Shown: positions 12,001 to 17,804 of the stretch, one piece after another
Numbering within the stretch: the first letter of the stretch is position 1
How the letters are laid out: each line of letters opens with the position of its first letter
From: a virus
Virus record (IMG/VR): IMGVR_UViG_3300020183_000304
Span: 1 to 31,616 of that record
DNA length: 31,616 bases
Reading direction: 5' to 3' (one strand)
Made by a program: the position numbers and the translations under genes
Notes under the pieces: generated by a model
What the model was told of the DNA's origin: nothing
Seen by the model: only the letters and a program-made list of their open reading frames with translations
Database searches by the model: none

Positions 12001-13757
12001 ACGGGCTGTGTAGGCAGTGGTGCTCCTTCAGGACCACCTGTGCCACGATTGATGATGCTTTCGTAGACATCATCATAGATGAACTGATGGAACACATCTG
12101 GTGTATGGACAGCACCGGTCATTTTCTGATGGTGGTGCGTATGGAACGGTCCAAAATAGGCCTCGCCGTCCACGAACCCCACACGGGCATCGATGCCAGG
12201 ACCGGTACCCACCCCTTCCACATAGAATTCTTGGTTCTGATACTGCTCGGGCAGTATCACTCCTCGCAGTTGTACCTTTAGACCGTTGGTGAATACCACG
12301 CCATTGGGGCTGATGTAATTTTTAGCACCAATGATTTCATTCACGTCCAATGGTTGGATGCTGATCGGATCTATCAGTTTCAATCGACCGAACAGTTCAG
12401 GATTTTCACTGTCTTGATACCAGAGATCGTCCAGTACCGCGGTCAACAACGGTATCTGTTGGAAAAACCCCGAAGCATTTTTATACCATTGGGTGCTGGC
12501 ATACTGTGTTCCAAAGATGATACGGAATTTGCTGAGAACCGGTACTGCGGCGACCGATGTCAGTTTCATCTGTATCCGGCCTCCGATATTCACATATCTG
12601 ATCCGCCAGACTGTGTATCTACTGTCTGGCGGGATATCAACTGTAAGATCGTAAGGAAGGCTGTCATAACTGCCAGGCTGGCCGTCAAGGTTGTCGGGCG
12701 TGCCGCTGACCACCACATCTGTGATCGTGTTGTAAGGTAGGTCATCATAGGGCTGGCCAGTCACATCGTAACTCCAAGATTGTCCAACTTGGTTGGGTGC
12801 TGTACGGACCAGAGGATCAAATTCGCTCGTGATCTGCCAACCTCCATCTTGTGGATCTTGTTGTGTTTCTGTGAAAACTATGGTCCGACCATCGAAATCT
12901 CGGATGCCATCGATCCCATTGGGATTGGCTGCCAAAAACTGGTCGAGATAGATATTGTTGACTTGATTGAATTTCAGTGTCCGTGTCAGCAGATCTACGG
13001 TACCAATGTCGTTGAGGGTAAAAAAGAAATCTTGGGCATCTTTTAGCGGTACATTGAACGTAATGATTCCTTGGTCTTCGCCGTTGTTGATCACACCCAA
13101 TACATCGCGACTGCTGATGTTAGGAGTTCCAGGCATGGTTCCTGTGATGCCTGGAGCAGCCTGTATCCAGAATCTGGATCCTGGTTGATTGACCTGCCAA
13201 GTGTAGGTGCCGCCACGTACCAGAGTCAAGGTGGGATTATCGCCAGCAGTCTCAGAAAACTGGTAACCATCTGGAGTCCGGGTGACATCCCAGTCGTCTG
13301 TGAGTGGAACTTCGGTGATGCCAATGTCGACTGAGTCCGGACCTTGTGGCAACCAATAGTACTGACTGTAGTTTATAAACTTGTCAAGATCGCAGAAAGA
13401 ATCCCAGGTGTAATACTGACTCTGGAACAAGCGATCTTGTCGTCGTATGTTGGCACCTTGCAGAGACAAGGCATCGATCATGCCTGGATAAGTTATCGTA
13501 TCTCTGACGTCAGTGGTTTCTGGACGGAAAAATACCACACCGGGTTCCAACTGATAATCGGTTCGTGCAGGTGTGCTTTCAACCACATAGTTATCAGCAG
13601 GATTCACTCCGGGTCCGACCCGGCGACCAACGTAACCTTGTGTTTTGATGATCGATGGTTCTTGTGTGAGTTGATCCAGCGTGGCTGCCAGGAACTGTTT
13701 GTTGGTTCCGGTCTGGAATATTTCCGGCAGTAGATCTACTGTGCGACGACTGGCCAT
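1..13757 (-). CDS. Giant virion structural protein in the gp7 position (C-terminus beyond the left edge)
   Basis: Reading from the ATG at 13757, the frame stays open to base 3: 4585 codons with no stop, so the true protein is longer. It starts with MASRRTVDLLPEIF, a start I associate with large structural proteins of uncultured marine T4-like phages. Approximate regions: conserved N-terminus 1-150; His cluster 534-552 (GPFHTHHHQKMTGAVHT); tail-fibre-type beta repeats (pattern VxVDGxxQ...DYTV...TFxxxPxxG) near 936-1000, 1163-1225, 2440-2640, 2697-2773, 2883-2953 and 4176-4520; about seven FG-GAP-like motifs (FG...IGAPG) between 2299 and 3110; conserved KYIQEVKPYHT near 3710; GSGY/GQGY repeats 3806-3866; a WQPNVNYNNGDRV segment near 3899. 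A strong GGAGGT lies 5 bases before the ATG, inside the end of gp6. The ATG shares one base with the gp6 TGA. In T4, gene 7 (1032 aa) follows gene 6, so this is a positional gp7 counterpart. Homology to gp7 is not shown. A role in baseplate or host contact is inference. Confidence 0.8.
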   Translation of the reverse strand, partial: MASRRTVDLLPEIFQTGTNKQFLAATLDQLTQEPSIIKTQGYVGRRVGPGVNPADNYVVESTPARTDYQLEPGVVFFRPETTDVRDTITYPGMIDALSLQGANIRRQDRLFQSQYYTWDSFCDLDKFINYSQYYWLPQGPDSVDIGITEVPLTDDWDVTRTPDGYQFSETAGDNPTLTLVRGGTYTWQVNQPGSRFWIQAAPGITGTMPGTPNISSRDVLGVINNGEDQGIITFNVPLKDAQDFFFTLNDIGTVDLLTRTLKFNQVNNIYLDQFLAANPNGIDGIRDFDGRTIVFTETQQDPQDGGWQITSEFDPLVRTAPNQVGQSWSYDVTGQPYDDLPYNTITDVVVSGTPDNLDGQPGSYDSLPYDLTVDIPPDSRYTVWRIRYVNIGGRIQMKLTSVAAVPVLSKFRIIFGTQYASTQWYKNASGFFQQIPLLTAVLDDLWYQDSENPELFGRLKLIDPISIQPLDVNEIIGAKNYISPNGVVFTNGLKVQLRGVILPEQYQNQEFYVEGVGTGPGIDARVGFVDGEAYFGPFHTHHHQKMTGAVHTPDVFHQFIYDDVYESIINRGTGGPEGAPLPTQPVDEYLIGNGIKLIPTSELITPETYTRSETLPYDSTAYDDGNFDANLNAPTVVDYITQNRSSRDRNAWSRSNRWFHIDVINYTAERNNQVAVLDNDRRGKRPIIEFRADLHLFNNGTSAIDPVNIIDFFETDAFSDINGSLGYSVDGYILQDGSRIIFAADRDPDVRNRVYQVEFIDPDGVPGSPKIINLTPVYDRDTEIDTTVVCLSGNTQQGKTYWFDGSGWILAQQKTSVNQPILFDIFDVNGRSLADRSVYPSSTFTGTKLFAYAEGGTAIADPVLGFSLRYLNITNIGDILFENHLFTDTFIYVRDSVSQEESISQGFVRQYIDRVSFSSLLGWQTAAQENRSRQVFRFTYAGEPLILDVPIDVTSVFAPLQIFDGSIFIDPTRYTYTVSRNDTVITLTNPPEIGTVIEVQAISNTDSEVAYYQVPLNLENNALNENSNAFTLGTIRTHYQSIGQNLRNIQGPIDGANNTRDLGNILRYGDNIVQHSSPLALTGMFLRQKQFEIISSIQFNSREYEKYKALLLDLAAKGNYVNNTPTQILDSVITEICLGRIESSPFYWSDMLPSKQNYTENNYVYSAISTPTFDLLRVYDFTRSNFHGLAVYVNDRILLRGYEYTVSDDAPTLTITVPLSVGDRVAIREYNATYGSYVPNTPTKMGLYPAFKPEMYLDTTYINPTLVIRGHDGSITVAFEDYRDEVLLEFETRIFNNLKIVSPIPLTENEVIPGQFRTTDYTLQEINTMMSTDFLSWVGWNKLDYAAQTYLANNQFTYNYSQSENKLNRQPLLGAWRGIYEYFYDTTAPNTRPWEMLGFSQEPTWWSDYYGPAPYTSGNLVLWDDLANGLVRDPAGEYVIPRYRRPDLTAVIPSDSEGQLLSPLESVVGNFDSTSFRRSWAVGDDGPVENTWRTSSSWPFAVMRLLVLTKPAKFFGLFADRDRYVYDDGVGQFLWDSRYRLDAKQINPLYGDGVSKASYINWLIDYNRQLGRASTLDLENALQNTGVRLCWRVGAFTDKRYLKIFTDRSTPNSLNTSLLLPEESYQILLYKNQPFEQITYSSVIIQSTDTGWQVFGYNVARPYFNILASIPNGNLFTLTANGTTARIPLDHSDTVVQIPYGYTFSNVNAVCDFLYSYGQLLDRQGFVFETQENGYIINWKQMAEEFLYWSGQGWSAGAIINLNPAAISISVTRPGAVVESLADPTPENLIINQNRQPIKDGNLVIERLDNTFRATSLTSDTINFLNLSFTAYENIVVLDNLSVFADLIYEPVTGSRQSRVLVSGAISGDWNGTINAPGFVINEDNILEWKPNQCYTKGEIVLFKNEYWVSSTIIQPSTAFNYNLWIRSDYNQVQKGLLPNSSNASDQLAQAYSVYDASLQTDVDLFSFGLIGFRPRQYMRDLNLDDISQVNLYQQFLGSKGTIGALEIFQFADLRKEVAQYDVYEYWAMQRANYGATANRNYFELLLDQSKLLSDPSIIQVINSQEVSDADQTVLVQNVWKVSIPPTSPNILPTTVDSFESVTYPTAGYVSLDDVDFTVFDLSRLGTPLENVDLDTLGIGSTIWVAKSNAYDWNVYRVQEVPAQVISVSDNLDGRSLVTFDAQHGLTAGDKLIIRYFGPAINGTYEIISIPSIYTVLIGFRFGGTQTEAVGRGVAYTLESARIAQPSDVNALPYADLLTAGSRVWVDNDGTGHWAVLEKTQPFSVAYDREPIEPIENSGFGTAISQGFENLAAMIGAPQGGSTGLVYTYVKDSSDAYSQNITLDLVGTTGADGFGNSIDLGDQTWAIVGAVRSLSDQGYAVTIFNPVSSNSFLKTQLLCVAPGDLVTAADRFGYSVTMSRGERWLYIGAPGANKVYCFGRVDVQDQIVRYVGDANITTFNYDNYISIASSDQLQVLVDGVVQILGTDYIVALGAVTFATAPAEGLPVNILRKQVINQVAGVSYVADGIEDAYVFTSSIDITANDQIQVKVNGILQTITTDYTVTRTDNVATVTFVSTPSAGDDIDIIQIKYDLGSLHTVDDIYSFSVYVDEKLSRPFYDYTFVGDILTFTTVPPADVSVQIRATTHWKKVAEIDSPEAGAVEFGHSVSTTTDGTGVLIGAPGVSGPTGIEEGRVYYYSRSAQRFQVTDTSVTSYSTEQNLTNGPITVMLNGQRLLSTENNIGGQYTISLPTTVTLDVDLQIGDTIEVETNYFQLTQTVVAATPGREHQFGFTVDQCVNNCSLFASQPFASISQSQEGSVDFVLNQTRFYGTITSTVANPSISSSGEYIRINNYWVESTGTIIADLVDDINAAALPNIRAASTPDIEYVADGITKSFAVGDLWSQASSYTPRVLVDDVAQTLNVDYTYDATDQTVDFVTAPLTESVIKMISGRITITVKNLDATVPLARLTVLPGSGTLFDDLGLDIYVYVQTLRSPVPQSYAHFGKSLFISDSTVNLIVGAPDASAIGITTFDAGTTYFDSRSTGFADIVPQSGAVYTYDLLPAASSSIANSGKFVFGQQLYDSEISTLDQFGTAVDYTTGVLLVGSPGEDSGDSGANYGRFAEFRNIGRQPAWREIRRQQPVVNYELLNTVFMYDRVAGNVKQYFDFFNPLQGRLLGAVRQNLDYIGAIDPAAYNAGDINNYGQKWGFERVGQIWWDTTEARFIDPNQDDIVYASRRWGQLFPGSSVDVYQWISSDVPPSQYQGSGQVRDPNSYSVISTLTSQGLFAATYFFWVTGLRTVDRKAKKTLSIDTLARYIESPRSSGIAYVAPLDASTVAIYNALPYISVQDTVLHIEYDLEANDDTIHTEYQLIAQGRADGFLTAGLYRKLQDSFSGVDTVGSPVPDPFLKPSEQYGVEFRPRQSMFVNRFLALQNYLVRANAVMSQYPIAESRRFSLLRSQEPEPSVSSGAWNKRVANLEELGFQNLVIVPDGYLYLVVSDSSNNGLWTIYEVQEDALGAKSLFLSRVQTYDTNLYWEFIDWYLPGYDPFTVIYQEVPTVSALDTISVPEGSSVKVTANAQGKFEVYRRNGDTWTRVEVEDGTIQIKESIWNYQANSARFGFDIEVFDAQYFDQEPVQETRKIIQSLNEEIFIDDLAIERNNLLVLMFNFILQEQQAPLWLTKTSLIDVDHVIRELEPFQIYRRDNQDFVEKYIQEVKPYHTQIREFNLIYKGQDEYQGSATDFDLPAYWDPAQGIFVSPVLDNSNPPILSSTSSVPSTAPIWQTFPYSQWYQNYLQQLTSVTVVDGGSGYTVAPEVIVTGDAEVEARLVARINSAGQVAAITVIDPGQGYLTTPVISIEGGNGSGAIAVPVMGNSLVRNINTTIKYDRYQYETTITNWQPNVNYNNGDRVRFDNRVWQANSDDSTGVLSPIFELDQWTLVDAATLTGVDRTMGLYVPTVNEPGLDLAQLISGVAYPGVQVAAPDFNQNTGFDVGNFDINPFDNISYGPEGRPSYDPAILDAIYESDFADPYLGTLPAPAYNGNPPDTGPNPIVVDGGEFVDPFSSHAPEELVPGAIFDTLDLRVYTTAGADWIGDGHGFNIKGVSYEYSTTQSTYSFADLMEFPAQIRVWNQTINVELTVEEQFTIDWVNLTVNITSGVSAGQALRIRVYGLGGGNQIFRESYNGADIGSQLVIPVQFSLINQMAVFVNGELTTDYTYSVDATYSTKLTFTTPLIASQYVFVVAFGLEQSQSVSWSTPIKQIEIADGSTLAYTLDNYMGGTNQANLIVTKNGIRARPPEGLQVIADGSSLTYALPNRGGYNLNLVADNEVSVYIDDQSLILGVDFVVDPAVSATERTITLAQLPAAGTRILISVSTKADYYISSGNTLIWRATSPLIPLLGDVIQIISFNDTYQQDIVTEVFVGPTIKGTAITVDYDTTLYDQGAPFAVSTFDESAGTVIQTNRFDTGRDISGATGERIEVYFNGLRYFEDINYVIDGTEVIILGPPIGAIDVVAITLYTNSVIPGEIAFRIFQDMRGYQTTYRILGSETTTLEQPLSATADMIYVASAAALSQPNLSAGIFGV

Positions 13758-16700
13758 CAGTAACCTCCGCCGCCACCACCACCACCGCCACCACCACCAC
13801 CGCCACCACCACCACCGCCACCACCGCCACCACCACCGCCGATACTGCCACCGCCGATACTGCCACCGCCGATACTGCTGCTGCCTCCACTATATTCACC
13901 TGTCTGGCTTACAAGACTGCTCACACCACCATTGGCCGAAACCCCTGCCGGGTACAGACCCGATACAGTGGTCTGTGTTCTCAGATTGCTTTGTGTTAGT
14001 GCATCAATGACTTCTACGTCTGTGACCGTGGCAGCATTGACAAATATCTCGTTGGGTGCCGATCTGATTTCGTAGAGATCACCAAAGGTCTTGAGCGGAT
14101 TCAATGGCACCAAGACCACAGAAGAAATGATGGATCCCATCTGCTCGTGTAGATATGCTGCCAGTTCTGAGAAGAAGAAACTGTCACCAAAATCCCATTT
14201 GTCGATGCTGAAATAGTTGTTGAGATTGGCCACTACTTGGCTCTTGATCTCCGATACCGATGCGGTGGTCTTGGGTGCCCGCACCACTTTGATGATACCA
14301 CGCAGTTCGGGTGCGGCCTTGGCACCAAATAGGGGTTTGAACAGCACCGAGTTAAAAACCACGTTGTCAGAGATCATCTTGTAGTCATTGAGATTGCTGT
14401 AGGCTATGCTGAGTTCGTTTATGGTCGGAATCGCGGGCTCTAGCACAGAATCCGTGGTATCTTTGATGTAGTTCTGATACTGTGTGTAGTATTCTTGGGT
14501 GACCAAATAAAGATCGATGATGTTTGTGGCACCCGGATCGATCACGTTGGTCAACGGTGAATTATGACGATACTGGAAGTACAGGCCTTGTCGGCCTGTG
14601 CGAGATATGAAATCGTTGCGTTGTAAGAGAGTACGCTGGATGGTACCATTTACTATGGTGATGACCAATTCGTAGAACTCCAGGGCCTGGGTGGCATAAA
14701 AAATCTGTCCATTGGTGTATTCGGCCTTGACCAGTTCAATGGCATCTTTGGTAGTGTACAAAGTGTTGACCACACCAGCGGCCACGGGCAGATATCTTTC
14801 AAGATTATCAAAGTCCGTGGTCAGTTGTAAAAAAACCAGTTTGTTAGTGGGCGACACATTGGGGGCTACTATGGTTTCAAAAAAGTCAGGATCGTCAGCC
14901 ACGCCGTCAGCATCAGAGTCAGTGTAACTGACCACGACCTGATAGTCGTTGACATATCCATCGCTTTCCACCGGCTGTGCAGTGATATTCATGGTTATGT
15001 CCGAAGGCAAAGGTTCGTTGCTGTCTGGACGACTGTTGGTCTTGAGTACCCGGACGAAGTCATCGATGACCAGGCCAGTCTTACTGTCATAGACTTCTTC
15101 GTTTCCGTCAAAGAAGAATCTGGTCTGTATCACAGATGCGAATAGATATGCCAGTCCTCGATAGGTCACGGTATAACTGGCACCGTCGGTGATAAACTGT
15201 ATCAACCACGATGCATCCAACTGCAGACCATTTGTGTTCTGTGCGTTAGCCAGACTGAATGACGAATCCAGTGCGAGATTGGTGCTGGTAATCACATACC
15301 ATTCTCCGGCAAGATTGTTATAGCCAAGACCAAAATCGCGGAACAGTTCGATCTGCTGTATCATGGCCTGTTCGATGCTCAATGGCAGATCGGTCACGAA
15401 CTTGGGTACTACCAAAGCCGGAACCGCACCAGTGGGAACAAAATTATTCAAGACCACCGGCCCTTCCCCGTTGCTGAGGTTGCCCAGACCGCTGTTGGTT
15501 CCATCTAATATGACTTCTTGTGCCGTGGCCCAGATTACCAATTTCTCATCAGCACGCACAGGGACACCCGCGACCAGACGATTCTGTGCATCAAAGAAAA
15601 ATCCTGCGGGCGGCACAAATTTGATCAAAGAACCCTGGGTAACATACTTCATGTTGTTAGTGGTATAGATACCAATGGGTTGAGGTGCACGCAGAGCACC
15701 GCCATAGAAATAACCTGTGGTTTCATTGAGCAATCGTGTGCTCTGTTGCCAACCATAGTTCAATATAGCCAGATTAGGTCTGGGGAAGTTCTGATAGTAA
15801 AACTGTGTGAGTGCCCGGGTGACCAACAACGGTTCGATGTCGTTGTTGAGCACATCCACGATCTCGTTGCGATCGATCCAGTCAAAGTCAAAGGTGGGCA
15901 ACACGTTTTCGCGATAGAGCACACCGTCACTGGAGAAAATGTTGGTAGAAGAATACTTGGCCGTGACGTCGGTGAGATCAAGATATCTGCTGGTACCTAT
16001 AGACGATCTGGCCACGGCCTTGGATTTGATGATAGAATTGAATTTGGTGAACGGAAAAAGATTGTAGTCTTCGCCGTTGACCATCCTGTTCTGGGTATAA
16101 TAGCGTGCCGGGGCCCGCTGTTTGATCTCTTCTATGGTTTCGCGGGCTTGGGCGTTGCTCACCGGCTCCGTGATACCACAGGTAAACGATGCTGTCTCCA
16201 CACGACCGTAACGACTGATATAACTGATATCGAGCACTATGCTCTGCATCTCTTCAGGGTTAATGATGTACTGTAATCCATTGGAGGCACGCACATAGGT
16301 GCGGAAGAAACCCACAGGTATCTCAGCAAACACCCCGTCACCAAAGGTCAGGGTGATCTCGTCGTTGGCACGACTGGTGATGGAATAGATCTGACGTTGA
16401 TCCGGGGCCAATTGTTCTACTGCACCGGCATAGATAGATTCTGCGTATTCCCATTCGCCTGCGATAGATCCCACATCGTCTAGCTTGTACAACCAATGGT
16501 CTTCCTGGTTACAGCCTTCGATGTTGATGTTTACTGTGCGGTTGGGCAGGGCCTCGGCCAGATTGAAGTCTTGGTTCTGGAGCACACCTTGTTTGAACAG
16601 GAAAAAATAGCCGGTATTATCGCTACCGAACCCCAACTGATCGTTGCGGTACAGCACATTAAATACGCCCGAGGGACGTGGTGCGGGTTCGTACACATAG

Positions 16701-17368
16701 TCTCGGCCTTCGCTGGTAGAACTGACCGCTTCAAACGGCATGTTTACTCCATCTACCGTGGCCGCATAAGGTATCACGGGCAAGAATCCCGGAATCAAGT
16801 TTATGGCATATTCAGAGGTTTTCACACCCAATATGGTCTGTTCGTTGCCTGGTCGTCCAAATTTCTGACTGTCTACCAAGGCAGCATTGATGATCTGCGT
16901 GAACTGTTCTAACCAGTTGGGATTGGTAGGATCATTCCAGTCGATTGTGACATTGCTGAGATTGATGCCGTTGTAATCCGTGATATTTTCCGTGGTGCTT
17001 ATGGAAAACACTTTGAGATAACCCTGGGAGGCTTGGTTACGCTTGGGCGTATAGGAAACCAGATTAGCCAGACGCACCACGCTGTCGCGTCGTTCAGCGG
17101 TGTCCAAGAAGTTTTCACGTGCGTTTAAATCATTACGGAAGGCCAGACTCTGGCCCATGAACGCCATGACATCAAGCAAGGCGATAAATTCCGACGATTC
17201 GATGTAGTCATTGAAGGTCTCCGGATAGTACAGTCGGAGATAGTCCACGAAACTCTTGCGGAGAGTTTCAAAATCATAGGATTGGAAGTCGGCTTCTCGG
17301 AAGGTCTGATACAGTCTCTTCCAATCTTCTACACCAAATATCGCGGTCTGTCTTGCAGTCTTGGCCAT
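13757..17368 (-). CDS. 6: Baseplate wedge protein gp6 (baseplate J-like), enlarged, with poly-Gly C-terminus
   Basis: Homologue of T4 gp6, which forms the ring of the baseplate wedge and clamps neighbouring wedges together. Residues 1-115 (VEDWKRLYQTFREADFQSY, then DYLRLYYPETFNDYIESSE and LLDVMAFMGQSLAFRNDLN) are the typical gp6 start. Residues about 1027-1130 (KWDFGDSFFFSELAAYLHEQ, SSVVLVPLNP, APNEIFVNAATV) are the typical gp6 end. At about 1203 aa it is nearly twice the 660-aa T4 protein; the extra sequence is in the middle and at the C-terminus. The tail is Ser/Gly-rich, with SIGGG repeats, 26 consecutive glycines and a final Tyr. I prefer the ATG at 17368 (MAKTARQ); a GTG two codons upstream (17374) is in frame and could also start. 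A late-promoter-like CATAAATA lies about 20 bases upstream. The stop overlaps the start of the giant gene, so the two are probably translationally coupled. Confidence 0.93.
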   Translation of the reverse strand: MAKTARQTAIFGVEDWKRLYQTFREADFQSYDFETLRKSFVDYLRLYYPETFNDYIESSEFIALLDVMAFMGQSLAFRNDLNARENFLDTAERRDSVVRLANLVSYTPKRNQASQGYLKVFSISTTENITDYNGINLSNVTIDWNDPTNPNWLEQFTQIINAALVDSQKFGRPGNEQTILGVKTSEYAINLIPGFLPVIPYAATVDGVNMPFEAVSSTSEGRDYVYEPAPRPSGVFNVLYRNDQLGFGSDNTGYFFLFKQGVLQNQDFNLAEALPNRTVNINIEGCNQEDHWLYKLDDVGSIAGEWEYAESIYAGAVEQLAPDQRQIYSITSRANDEITLTFGDGVFAEIPVGFFRTYVRASNGLQYIINPEEMQSIVLDISYISRYGRVETASFTCGITEPVSNAQARETIEEIKQRAPARYYTQNRMVNGEDYNLFPFTKFNSIIKSKAVARSSIGTSRYLDLTDVTAKYSSTNIFSSDGVLYRENVLPTFDFDWIDRNEIVDVLNNDIEPLLVTRALTQFYYQNFPRPNLAILNYGWQQSTRLLNETTGYFYGGALRAPQPIGIYTTNNMKYVTQGSLIKFVPPAGFFFDAQNRLVAGVPVRADEKLVIWATAQEVILDGTNSGLGNLSNGEGPVVLNNFVPTGAVPALVVPKFVTDLPLSIEQAMIQQIELFRDFGLGYNNLAGEWYVITSTNLALDSSFSLANAQNTNGLQLDASWLIQFITDGASYTVTYRGLAYLFASVIQTRFFFDGNEEVYDSKTGLVIDDFVRVLKTNSRPDSNEPLPSDITMNITAQPVESDGYVNDYQVVVSYTDSDADGVADDPDFFETIVAPNVSPTNKLVFLQLTTDFDNLERYLPVAAGVVNTLYTTKDAIELVKAEYTNGQIFYATQALEFYELVITIVNGTIQRTLLQRNDFISRTGRQGLYFQYRHNSPLTNVIDPGATNIIDLYLVTQEYYTQYQNYIKDTTDSVLEPAIPTINELSIAYSNLNDYKMISDNVVFNSVLFKPLFGAKAAPELRGIIKVVRAPKTTASVSEIKSQVVANLNNYFSIDKWDFGDSFFFSELAAYLHEQMGSIISSVVLVPLNPLKTFGDLYEIRSAPNEIFVNAATVTDVEVIDALTQSNLRTQTTVSGLYPAGVSANGGVSSLVSQTGEYSGGSSSIGGGSIGGGSIGGGGGGGGGGGGGGGGGGGGGGGGGGY
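13763..13768 (-). promoter_or_regulatory. Shine-Dalgarno site of the giant gene inside the gp6 poly-Gly codons
   Basis: The last two glycine codons of gp6 (GGA GGT) form a GGAGGT ribosome binding site 5 bases before the ATG at 13757. The same bases therefore encode the gp6 tail and load ribosomes on the giant gene. Confidence 0.75.
13763..13840 (-). repeat. 26-codon glycine run (GGT/GGC triplet repeat) at the end of gp6
   Basis: Twenty-six consecutive glycine codons, mostly GGT with scattered GGC and one GGA, followed by Tyr and stop. Three SIGGG units precede the run. Triplet tracts like this are prone to length change by slippage; a change of whole triplets would leave the frame intact. 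The opposite strand reads as an artefactual poly-His frame. Confidence 0.95.
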
Positions 17369-17388
17369 GGTCACTCACTAATATCCAG

Positions 17389-17396
17389 TATTTATG
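17389..17396 (-). promoter_or_regulatory. Late promoter CATAAATA before gp6
   Basis: CATAAATA followed by C matches the T4 late consensus TATAAATA at seven of eight bases. It lies in the 49-base gap between gp25 and gp6, about 20 bases before the gp6 ATG. It would give the gp6 and giant-protein genes their own late transcript. Confidence 0.6.
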
Positions 17397-17417
17397 GTGC
17401 TGAAAAACTGGGTAGTT

Positions 17418-17792
17418 TTAGATGAAACTGGCCCGGCGAGATTCTTGATCAAAAAATATAGAGAGACGCTCGGCAGTTTCGCTGGGGACCACTTGGATCT
17501 GCAGTTCTATCAGCATTCCGTTGTCCTGTGGATAGATATCTATGTCGCTGAGATACACACGGGGATCGCCTCCGGCCACTCGTTGCAGTTCTTGCATGAT
17601 GGCTGCTTCTACCTCTGGAGTCTGATTCTCAAAGATGTAACTCCAGATCGTGGTTCCGTACCCAGGTCGGCCGGGCAGTTCTCCTTGCTGGATGTTGAAA
17701 GCATTGGAAAGATCACGCTTGATCAGTTCAAAATCCGTGAGCGTGAACTTGAAAAATTGATCCTGTGTGTTGAAACCAATGAATGTGGGCAT
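17418..17792 (-). CDS. 25: Baseplate wedge protein gp25 (GpW/gp25 family)
   Basis: A 124-aa protein, close to the 132 aa of T4 gp25, the small wedge component at the gp6-gp7-gp53 core that contacts the sheath and is conserved across contractile systems. The central part (GRPGYGTTIWSYIFENQTPE, then EVEAAIMQELQRV, DPRVYLSDIDI and LIELQIQVVP) carries the family pattern of a Gly-rich turn, an aromatic FE segment, a helix, and two strands for the beta hairpin. The start MPTFIGFNTQDQ matches what I recall of marine T4-like gp25 proteins, supporting the ATG at 17792. No clear Shine-Dalgarno sequence precedes it; instead TAAATAC ends only a few bases before the ATG. The gene lies 12 bases after gp5 and 49 bases before gp6. 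The order 5-25-6 keeps central baseplate genes together. The family is sometimes called lysozyme-like, but enzymatic activity is not expected. Confidence 0.93.
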   Translation of the reverse strand: MPTFIGFNTQDQFFKFTLTDFELIKRDLSNAFNIQQGELPGRPGYGTTIWSYIFENQTPEVEAAIMQELQRVAGGDPRVYLSDIDIYPQDNGMLIELQIQVVPSETAERLSIFFDQESRRASFI

Positions 17793-17796
17793 AAGG

Positions 17797-17804
17797 TATT
17801 TACT
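17797..17804 (-). promoter_or_regulatory. Late-promoter-like box AGTAAATA just before gp25
   Basis: AGTAAATA followed by C, six of eight bases of TATAAATA, between the gp5 stop and the gp25 ATG. It ends only 4 bases before the ATG, so a transcript starting at the usual distance would be leaderless or nearly so. That makes this the weakest of the three boxes. Confidence 0.3.

Noticed and set aside
13763-13880. CRISPR-like or satellite array
   Set aside because: It is a coding triplet repeat with no spacers.
13681-14010. Plus-strand poly-His frame
   Set aside because: The His run is the reverse complement of the gp6 glycine codons (CCACCA triplets); not a gene.
15518-16276. Plus-strand open frame of 252 codons
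   Set aside because: Antisense to gp6; no family resemblance.
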